DNA from: a virus
Length of the DNA: 64,000 nucleotides
Virus record (IMG/VR): IMGVR_UViG_3300020190_004843
Span: 85,093-149,092 of that record
Reading direction: 5' to 3' (one strand)
The notes under the pieces were generated by a model. That model saw only the letters and a list, made by a program, of their open reading frames with translations. It did not search any database and had not been told where the DNA came from. This document shows, in pieces, positions 58,279 to 64,000 of this stretch (its first letter is position 1; each line of letters opens with the position of its first letter). Both the position numbers and the translations under genes were made by a program.

Positions 58279-59487
58279 ATGAAAAAAAGGATATTCGAAA
58301 TAGATTTATTGTCAAATTTTGAAAAAAACCCGTTGAGAAAATTCAATGAGTCAATCGAAACACTTTTTATAACTGATCAAGAAAATTTTACGAATAAAAT
58401 AAACGAATCAATTTTTTATTTCGATAAAAAATATAATTTGACTCCTACGGATATTTTTATTGTTTCCAAACATACCGAGCCCTTTAGAATGAAAATGGAA
58501 AATTGGTATGTTGATCTTCTTTCAAACCCGTGTTTGTTAGTGTCTAATGATCATGGTTACTTTGAATGTGTTGGATACGTTTTTACATTTTCACATTTCC
58601 TCAGTAAAAAAAACCTCTTGGAGTGGGTAATCTCTGAATCAAAAAAAATTAATTCTATCAATATATCTCTTACTGAAACCGTAAGAGAAAAAACAAATGT
58701 AAAATTTATAGAACCAAAAGTTTATGATTGTTTTGTGTTCAACGATGAATTTAATATTTTAGATTTGAGATTAGAACTTCTTAATGACAAAGTAGATAAG
58801 TTTATAATTGTAGAATCGAAACAAACTCACTCAGGGAAATTCAAGCCAGCATTTTTCGACCTCAACAAACATTTATATGAAAAATATTCAGATAAAATAT
58901 CCCACATTGTTATTGAAAAATTCCCCGAGAAGATTCTTTATCAACCAAGTGAAATAGATGTTCCCGAAGATCTTCACATACATTGGTTTAGAGAGAATTT
59001 TCAGAGAAATGAAATCTTGAGGTCTCTCCATAGATTTAATTTGAATCCTGATGATATGATTCTGATTTCAGACTTGGACGAGATTCCTGATCCACAAAAA
59101 CTTGATATGTTCCTAAATTCAATACCTCAGGATGATTATGGGTTTCAATTACAAAAATGGTGTATTTGGGATTTTGATAGATATCATAATGGTTATTGGC
59201 CAGGTACCGCAGCCGTTAGATGGAAGACGTTGTTAAAAACAACTCCACAAGAAATAAGAAAAAATCGATATTCTTTAGATAAATTTCACAGTGATAATTT
59301 ATGCGGATGGCATTGCTCTTGGTTCGGGGGTATCGATGTTGTAATGAATAAGTTGAGTTCCTTTGCTCATCAAGAACTCAGAGATATGGTAAGAGAGGAT
59401 GTGGAAAATAAAATGACCATGAATTTAGATATCCATGGTCATAAATTAATTTATGATAAAGAAGGTTATAGACCTTTTATTAAATAA
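58279..59487 (+). CDS. Glycosyltransferase family 17-like
   Basis: A 402-residue protein. Residues about 150-390 match GT17: KVYDCFVFNDEFNILDLRLE, FIIVESKQTHSGK, LISDLDEIPDP (DxD region, about 260-270) and WCIWDFDRYHNGYWPGT in short motifs, then GWHCSWFGG. GT17 enzymes add GlcNAc to N-glycan mannose in eukaryotes; bacterial and phage members have unknown acceptors. The N-terminal 140 residues are a separate domain of unknown family. No signal peptide. Confidence 0.75.
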   Translation: MKKRIFEIDLLSNFEKNPLRKFNESIETLFITDQENFTNKINESIFYFDKKYNLTPTDIFIVSKHTEPFRMKMENWYVDLLSNPCLLVSNDHGYFECVGYVFTFSHFLSKKNLLEWVISESKKINSINISLTETVREKTNVKFIEPKVYDCFVFNDEFNILDLRLELLNDKVDKFIIVESKQTHSGKFKPAFFDLNKHLYEKYSDKISHIVIEKFPEKILYQPSEIDVPEDLHIHWFRENFQRNEILRSLHRFNLNPDDMILISDLDEIPDPQKLDMFLNSIPQDDYGFQLQKWCIWDFDRYHNGYWPGTAAVRWKTLLKTTPQEIRKNRYSLDKFHSDNLCGWHCSWFGGIDVVMNKLSSFAHQELRDMVREDVENKMTMNLDIHGHKLIYDKEGYRPFIK

Positions 59488-59935
59488 CTTTCATTCTTTG
59501 GAACATTTCCATAATTGTCGTCCTTTCTAACTCTAGTGATTCAGAAATTTCTTCATCCATACCCTCGTAAGTGTCGGTTTCATTGTCCGCGCCTCCAACA
59601 TAATCAAATTCAGCGGAGGGATTTAAATCCTCAACATCATCCAAATCCTCTTCTTGTGATGTTAGTTCTTCCAAATTCTCCATTTCATTTCCACATTGTT
59701 CACACTTTTCTTGTTCTTCAATTTGTTCGTGTATTTTGGTGTTAGTGTATTCTTTAACCTCACCCTTGCTATTGATAGTAACACCCATTTTATCATTTGC
59801 AAAATCTTGAACGTATAATGTTTGAGGATTCTTAGATTCCCAACCCATAGTTCTAAGTCCGTCATACGGTTTTTTATGTTGATCCAAAATGTTCTGTCTT
59901 TCGGAGTCTGTAACATTGAAAAAATATGCTGGCAT
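59480..59935 (-). CDS. Putative virion protein with Cys pair
   Basis: A 151-residue acidic protein. MPAYFFNVTDSERQNILDQH resembles the VTxxERxxIL leader helix of other virion proteins; the centre has a CEQCGNE pair (about 78-84) and a Asp/Glu-rich region. The C-terminus ESLELERTTIMEMFQRMKVI ends like the F-x-x-MM/LMG tails of phage virion proteins. Late-type box 13 nt upstream. Confidence 0.5.
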   Translation of the reverse strand: MPAYFFNVTDSERQNILDQHKKPYDGLRTMGWESKNPQTLYVQDFANDKMGVTINSKGEVKEYTNTKIHEQIEEQEKCEQCGNEMENLEELTSQEEDLDDVEDLNPSAEFDYVGGADNETDTYEGMDEEISESLELERTTIMEMFQRMKVI

Positions 59936-59948
59936 ATATTATTTTTTT

Positions 59949-59956
59949 TATAAATA
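59949..59956 (-). promoter_or_regulatory. Late-type promoter box TATTTATA (minus strand)
   Basis: Exact octamer 13 nt before the ATG at 59935. Confidence 0.58.
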
Positions 59957-60061
59957 GTTTGTATTTGAAAAATAAATAATTTTTTTCCACCCACATTCTT
60001 GATTTACTAGATGAATTTCGGTATCAAGTATCTCAAGCTGGTAAAAATAATTTGAAATTCT

Positions 60062-60093
60062 TTTGACCTTACGAATGAAGTAGATTAAATTTG
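60062..60093 (+). promoter_or_regulatory. Host-type promoter TTTG-N20-TAAATTTG
   Basis: TTTG 60062-60065 and TAAATTTG 60086-60093 match the Bacteroidota pattern; the -7 box ends 4 nt before the ATG at 60098. Confidence 0.65.
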
Positions 60094-60097
60094 TAAC

Positions 60098-60409
60098 ATG
60101 TTACAATCATCATTAGATGTAAAAACAAGAACCACTGGTTTTGCTTCTCCTGCTGAAACTTATGTATCAAAAAGATTAGATCTCAACGAATTAATAGTAG
60201 AGGACGTTTACTCAACCTTCTACCTAAAATATAAAGGTCCCTCCACTCTCGGTATTACGACTGATAGTATCTTGGTAGTTTCTAAAGCCGATGATCCTGA
60301 AGTGGGGGATCTTTGTGTTTTAACAGAATCCAACCATTTCAAGGTTAGGAAGTTTTCAGGACAATCAAACGTCTTTGGAAAAATTACATGGGTTCTGTCT
60401 CCTAAATAA
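60098..60409 (+). CDS. UmuD'-like peptidase S24 protein
   Basis: A 103-residue protein. GFASPAETYVSKRLDLNELI (14-33) is almost the UmuD start of the mature domain, followed by FYLKYKGPSTLGI, where UmuD has the catalytic G-D-S-M; Ser49 is kept but its Asp neighbour is Pro. Lys85 in FKVRKF lies at the general-base position. Only 14 residues precede the GF, so the self-cleaved arm is short or missing, as in UmuD' or phage HumD. No UmuC is in the window. It may modulate a host translesion polymerase. Confidence 0.72.
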   Translation: MLQSSLDVKTRTTGFASPAETYVSKRLDLNELIVEDVYSTFYLKYKGPSTLGITTDSILVVSKADDPEVGDLCVLTESNHFKVRKFSGQSNVFGKITWVLSPK

Positions 60410-60420
60410 ATTTTTTTTAT

Positions 60421-60428
60421 TACCTTTG
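60421..60428 (+). promoter_or_regulatory. Host-type -7 box TACCTTTG
   Basis: Exact TAnnTTTG ending 5 nt before the ATG at 60434; no clear -33. Confidence 0.5.
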
Positions 60429-60433
60429 TTGTG

Positions 60434-61087
60434 ATGATAAAAATAGACTACGATACAAACGTATGGGTCACCTCCGACACGCATTACCATCACAAAAACA
60501 TATGTCGTGGTGTAACGAACTGGAGAACGATTGAAGGTAAAATTCCTGTCAACCAAACCCGCGATTTCCCTGACCTTGACAGAATGGATGCAACAATTGT
60601 CAATAACCTGAACAAAGTTGTTGGTCAAGATGATATTCTAATACATTTAGGTGATTGGTCATTTGGTGGATTTGAAAAAATACTTGAGTTCTCGGGTAGA
60701 TTAGTTTGTAAAAATATTCACTTGATCCTCGGAAACCACGACAATCACATCGAAAAAAACCGCGAGGGATGTCAGGGATTATTCATGAGCACTAGTAACT
60801 ATAATACACTCGAGTACGGACAATTTAAATTACGCTTGATGCACTACCCAATATCATCTTGGGATGGTTTAGCAAAGGGTGTAATGCACTTACACGGTCA
60901 CTGTCACCTTAAAACACAATTTCGTTTTGGTATGGGACAAAGAATGGATGTTGGTATGGATGGTCATCCTGAATTTAGGCCCTATAATTTAAAAACTGAA
61001 GTGATACCTATGTTACGGCATAGAGAAAAACTATCTGAGATGCAAAAAGATCATCACATTGAACAACTTCTAAAAATAGACCAATGA
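60434..61087 (+). CDS. Metallophosphoesterase
   Basis: A 217-residue protein. VWVTSDTHYHHKNIC (about 10-24) is the D-x-H motif; LIHLGDWSFGG (about 69-79) gives the GD, HLILGNHDNHIE (about 95-106) the GNHD and MHLHGHCHLK (about 151-160) the GHxH motif. All metal ligands of the calcineurin-like fold are present. Phage members are often 2',3'-cyclic or RNA/DNA phosphodiesterases. ATG 60434 is favoured over GTG 60431. It overlaps the kinase-like gene by 4 bp. Confidence 0.82.
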   Translation: MIKIDYDTNVWVTSDTHYHHKNICRGVTNWRTIEGKIPVNQTRDFPDLDRMDATIVNNLNKVVGQDDILIHLGDWSFGGFEKILEFSGRLVCKNIHLILGNHDNHIEKNREGCQGLFMSTSNYNTLEYGQFKLRLMHYPISSWDGLAKGVMHLHGHCHLKTQFRFGMGQRMDVGMDGHPEFRPYNLKTEVIPMLRHREKLSEMQKDHHIEQLLKIDQ

Positions 61088-61491
61088 AAAATCTTTACTT
61101 AGTAAGGGGTTTACCAGGCCCTGATAAATCTACCGTTGCCAGATCTTTAGGTAAACCATGGCAAATTTTTGAAGTAGACCAATTTTTTATTAAAGACAAA
61201 ACCCATAATTTAGATCCTACAAAATTACAGGAGGCTCACAATTTGTGTAAAAGAAAAATTGCACATTGGATGCATCCGAGTATTTTTGGATGGATTTTTT
61301 TTCGTAATATTATCGTGTCAAATACTTTTATACAAGACTCTGAAATGAGATTTTATCGAATAGTGGCAAAAAAATATGGATACAAAATACACACGATAAT
61401 CGTAGAAAGTCCTAATGTAGAACAAAATGTTCATGGTACATCTGAGGAAAAGATAGACCTGACCAAAAACAGATTTCAAATTAAACTTTAA
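61084..61491 (+). CDS. AAA_33-type kinase-like protein with altered P-loop
   Basis: A 135-residue protein. YLVRGLPGPDKSTVARSL (about 5-22) is a Walker A-like loop of the polynucleotide-kinase type, but reads G-P-D-K-S where G-S-G-K-S is expected. EVDQFFIKD (about 29-37) resembles the acidic catalytic strand, and VESPNVEQNVHGTSEE (about 113-128) the lid R-N-x-H-x2-P region with changed residues. It may have weak or no kinase activity. It is coupled to the phosphoesterase, suggesting an end-processing pair. Confidence 0.6.
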   Translation: MKNLYLVRGLPGPDKSTVARSLGKPWQIFEVDQFFIKDKTHNLDPTKLQEAHNLCKRKIAHWMHPSIFGWIFFRNIIVSNTFIQDSEMRFYRIVAKKYGYKIHTIIVESPNVEQNVHGTSEEKIDLTKNRFQIKL

Positions 61492-61501
61492 AATACAAAA
61501 A

Positions 61502-61714
61502 ATGCAAACACTACTTTTCAACACAACAACAAAATCAGTTAAACTCTATGATGGACCATCTGCGAGTGGGACTATACTATTAGAATTAGAAAATACACCA
61601 ACAGTGAAAATTCTTGATGGTTATTATGAAGTTATGCAAAGAGATCAATTCGAAAAACAACTACCTGTATTGAGATTAGGTATTCAATCCACCAATATGA
61701 TTATTAAAAAATAG
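61502..61714 (+). CDS. Small protein of unknown function
   Basis: A 70-residue beta-rich protein (MQTLLFNTTTKSVKLYDGPS; then LLELENTPTVKILDGYYEVM). SH3-like strand spacing but no family recognised. It lies 10 bp after the kinase-like gene in the same operon. Confidence 0.5.
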   Translation: MQTLLFNTTTKSVKLYDGPSASGTILLELENTPTVKILDGYYEVMQRDQFEKQLPVLRLGIQSTNMIIKK

Positions 61715-61788
61715 TATCAGTATCATAATACATGTTATGTGTTAATGTAACTCGGTATTTTTAAAACATTATGTAAAAAACGAAAATC

Positions 61789-61989
61789 ATGAAAATAGAG
61801 CTTGAAAAAATAATTGAAAATAATATTGTTCATCACATACTTTTAGACAGACAATCGGTTGAAAAATGTGTTGAGGAATCTTATAATTTAGGTGTTAACG
61901 ATGTGTTGGGTTGGTTATCTAAAATGGATTATCTTTGCAACAACATAGGGTACATTATCGAAGAATGGAACAATAAACATTTGTCATGA
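61789..61989 (+). CDS. Small helical protein
   Basis: A 66-residue protein (MKIELEKIIENNIVHHILLD; then LGVNDVLGWLSKMDYL). No family recognised. TGA overlaps the next ATG, so it is coupled to the following small gene and thyA. The 74-bp gap before it shows no clear promoter box. Confidence 0.5.
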   Translation: MKIELEKIIENNIVHHILLDRQSVEKCVEESYNLGVNDVLGWLSKMDYLCNNIGYIIEEWNNKHLS

Positions 61990-62153
61990 CAAACGAAGAA
62001 ATTATAGATGAGTTGTTGCACCAAGCTTATGAGTTGAAAATTCGTGATCAGGTATTAGATCTTTCAAGACTTTTGAGAGAAAAAAATAATAAAATGACGA
62101 TGTTAGAATCACTCGAATTAGCAATGGAACACATAAAATCAAGTTATGAATAA
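61986..62153 (+). CDS. Small helical protein upstream of thyA
   Basis: A 55-residue protein (MTNEEIIDELLHQAYELKIR and further helices). Overlaps the previous stop by 4 bp and the thyA start by 8 bp. This tight packing is good evidence that it is translated. Function unknown. Confidence 0.55.
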   Translation: MTNEEIIDELLHQAYELKIRDQVLDLSRLLREKNNKMTMLESLELAMEHIKSSYE

Positions 62154-63252
62154 TTTAGATTCAAGTTATCAAGCCTTATTGAAAGATATTCTCAGTACAG
62201 GTGTGGAAAAAAAAGATAGGACTGGAACTGGTACCATATCAGTTTTTGGTAGACAAATTCGTCACAAGATGAGTGAAGGGTTTCCATTACTCACAACAAA
62301 AAAGATGCATTGGAAATCGATTGTAACAGAACTCCTATGGTTTTTAAGAGGTGATACAAACATTAAATACTTAGTTGATAATAATTGCCATATTTGGGAT
62401 GGAGACGCTTATAAAAACTGGGTATTAAAAAATTCAGAACCTGACCCATATTGTTTGACACAAGAAGAATTCATCAACAAAATTAAAACCGATGATGAGT
62501 TTGCTAAGAAATGGGGTGAATTGGGACCAATCTACGGTAAGCAATGGAGGAGTTGGAAAGGATTTCATGAAGGACAACATGACATATTAAAAGTAATTGA
62601 GGGTATTGAAAAACATAAAGATTACTTAGAAGGTACAGACCAAATTTTTAATCTAATCTATAATCTTAAAACAAATCCAGACTCAAGACGATTAATGGTA
62701 TCAGCTTGGAATGTAGGTGAATTAGACCAAATGGTTCTTCCACCTTGTCATTATGGATTTCAAGTTTATACAAGAGAATTGAGTGGCGAGGAGAGATGGA
62801 AACTATTGGAACAAAAAATGGGTACAGAAAAATTCAAATCTACAGTCGATGATCTAATACCATTCGGTGGTGGGTTGAGTGAAGAATTGCAATTATACAA
62901 TATACCAAAACGAACAATCTCTTTAATGTGGAATCAACGTTCAGTAGATACATTTTTAGGATTACCATTTAACATTGCTTCCTATGGATTACTACTTGAA
63001 ATAATTGCTAAGGAAGTGAACATGATACCTGAAGAATTGATTGGAAACCTCGGTGATACCCATTTATATTCGAATCATATCGAACAAGCAAAGGAACAAA
63101 TTGTTAGAACACCATTTGAGTTACCTACAATCAAGATAGAAGATGAAGTAGTATGGACAGAATATAATTGTTTACCATCCTATAAAATCGATGACTTTAC
63201 TCTAAAAAACTACAAATCACACCTAACAATTAAAGCACCATTGTCAAATTAA
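62146..63252 (+). CDS. thyA: Thymidylate synthase
   Basis: A 368-residue protein. RTGTGTISVFGRQ (24-36) binds phosphate; the catalytic Cys lies in VLPPCHYGFQVY (about 192-203); WNQRSVDTFLGLPFNIASY (about 258-276) holds the N that selects dUMP over dCMP, so it is a true thymidylate synthase and not a dCMP hydroxymethylase. It makes dTMP with methylene-THF. It is about 100 residues longer than E. coli ThyA because of insertions after residue 90 and after the active site (about 205-245), as in many Bacteroidota and eukaryotic forms. Confidence 0.93.
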   Translation: MNNLDSSYQALLKDILSTGVEKKDRTGTGTISVFGRQIRHKMSEGFPLLTTKKMHWKSIVTELLWFLRGDTNIKYLVDNNCHIWDGDAYKNWVLKNSEPDPYCLTQEEFINKIKTDDEFAKKWGELGPIYGKQWRSWKGFHEGQHDILKVIEGIEKHKDYLEGTDQIFNLIYNLKTNPDSRRLMVSAWNVGELDQMVLPPCHYGFQVYTRELSGEERWKLLEQKMGTEKFKSTVDDLIPFGGGLSEELQLYNIPKRTISLMWNQRSVDTFLGLPFNIASYGLLLEIIAKEVNMIPEELIGNLGDTHLYSNHIEQAKEQIVRTPFELPTIKIEDEVVWTEYNCLPSYKIDDFTLKNYKSHLTIKAPLSN

Positions 63253-63257
63253 AAAAT

Positions 63258-64000
63258 ATGAAAAAAACAGTTATAACACTGACCTTATTAGCAATCACTT
63301 TTTGCCTATTTTTCTACATGTGTTCAAATAGAAATTTAGGAGAAACTAAATTTAATTTTTCTATTGTAGAAAATAAAGATTTTAAAAATCTTCCTGCATT
63401 ACAATCTTTTGCATTTGCCACGCATAAAGATTATTGGATTATTTTAGGAGGAAGAACAAATGGATTTCACGGTTTTCCAAATCAACCAACTCCCGCTTTT
63501 CCTTATTCAAAAGCTAATAAGTACATATATGTCTATGATACAAAAACACATATTCTTGATAGTATGAGTGTTTATGAATTGCCACAAACAATTCAAAATC
63601 AGTATGCAACCACAAATATGCAACAAACCCAATATAGAGATTTTCTTTATTTGTGTGGTGGATATGGTAAAGCTGGTTCATCTTCTTCATCAAAATTCAT
63701 AACAGATAGTACTATCTCGAGAATAAATTTACCTGCGTTAATAGAAAGAGTTTCTCTTAAACGAAAAAATATAATGCTTGAAACAATATTCGCTTTTGAT
63801 TCAAATCCGAACCTTCATGTTTGTGCTACTGGCGGGGAATTAATAAGACTTGAAAATGGTAGTTTCTATCTTTGTGTTGGACATAGATATTATGGAGAAT
63901 ATGTAGATACTTTGCCGGCTCCAATACAAAAATATAGAAACAATGTTACGGTTTTTGATTTAATAGAAAAATCAAATTCTATTTCTATAAATCCATCTAC
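63258..64000 (+). CDS. Kelch-type lipoprotein (cut by window end)
   Basis: The open frame continues past 64000; at least 247 residues. MKKTVITLTLLAITFCLFFY with M-C at 21-22 is a lipoprotein or single-pass signal (lipobox FYMC). Kelch-like GG turns occur at about 68 (ILGGRTNGFHG) and 132 (LYLCGGYGKAG), typical of a beta-propeller. It starts 5 bp after thyA without its own promoter, so it is in the thyA operon. Likely exported to the outer membrane or surface; role unknown. Confidence 0.6.
   Translation, partial: MKKTVITLTLLAITFCLFFYMCSNRNLGETKFNFSIVENKDFKNLPALQSFAFATHKDYWIILGGRTNGFHGFPNQPTPAFPYSKANKYIYVYDTKTHILDSMSVYELPQTIQNQYATTNMQQTQYRDFLYLCGGYGKAGSSSSSKFITDSTISRINLPALIERVSLKRKNIMLETIFAFDSNPNLHVCATGGELIRLENGSFYLCVGHRYYGEYVDTLPAPIQKYRNNVTVFDLIEKSNSISINPS

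Noticed and set aside
62146-63252. thyA as a dCMP hydroxymethylase
   Set aside because: The position that selects the pyrimidine reads Asn (LPFNIASY), as in thymidylate synthases; hydroxymethylases have Asp there.

Overview
The window looks like part of a large, AT-rich, T4-like tailed phage (myovirus-type virion core) that infects a Bacteroidota host. The phage assignment rests on a recognisable T4-type head module on the minus strand: terminase large subunit (gp17-like), portal (gp20-like), prohead protease (gp21-like), acidic scaffold (gp22-like) and major capsid protein (gp23-like). A gp55-like late sigma factor and a gp5-like baseplate hub protein support it. The Bacteroidota assignment rests on TAnnTTTG promoter boxes, near absence of Shine-Dalgarno sequences, a tmRNA whose tag starts GET, a bacteroidete-like bS21, an Oar-type TonB-dependent receptor, and lipoproteins with Bacteroidota-style lipoboxes.

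Layout. 1-3.6 kb: glycosyltransferases and a gp55-like sigma factor, plus strand. 3.7-9.6 kb: baseplate/tail genes, plus strand. 10-29.2 kb: the head module and associated virion proteins, almost all minus strand, with a lone plus-strand bS21 gene inside it. 29.5-34.6 kb: a protein quality-control island with Hsp20, a ClpC-like unfoldase, an M20 peptidase and a tmRNA. 34.8-38.1 kb: a complete outer-membrane TonB-dependent receptor. 38.2-51.1 kb: 11 tRNAs mixed with small accessory genes, an M23 hydrolase, HAD proteins, a methyltransferase, and a block of secreted proteins (HMA-domain, lipoprotein, thaumatin-like). 51.2-64 kb: a carbamoyltransferase, further virion-type proteins, two possible 2OG-Fe(II) oxygenases, a GT17-type glycosyltransferase, a UmuD'-like protein, a metallophosphoesterase, thymidylate synthase and a cut-off Kelch-type lipoprotein.

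Two promoter grammars are visible. Virion genes, lysis-type hydrolases and the TonB receptor carry the sense-strand octamer TATTTATA (the reverse complement of the T4 late box TATAAATA), often ending only 3-4 nt before the start codon. Accessory genes and tRNA clusters carry TAnnTTTG host-type boxes, several also exactly 4 nt from ATG. Both patterns predict leaderless or near-leaderless mRNAs. That fits a phage encoding its own bS21, the ribosomal protein tied to anti-Shine-Dalgarno sequestration in Bacteroidota.

The most unusual contents are the phage tmRNA beside a Clp unfoldase and sHsp, the TonB-dependent receptor under a late-type promoter, the nucleotidyltransferase-M23-lysozyme fusion with a predicted prohead-protease site between its domains, and the secreted lipoprotein block. 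Family calls are from reading motifs by eye; no database search was run.
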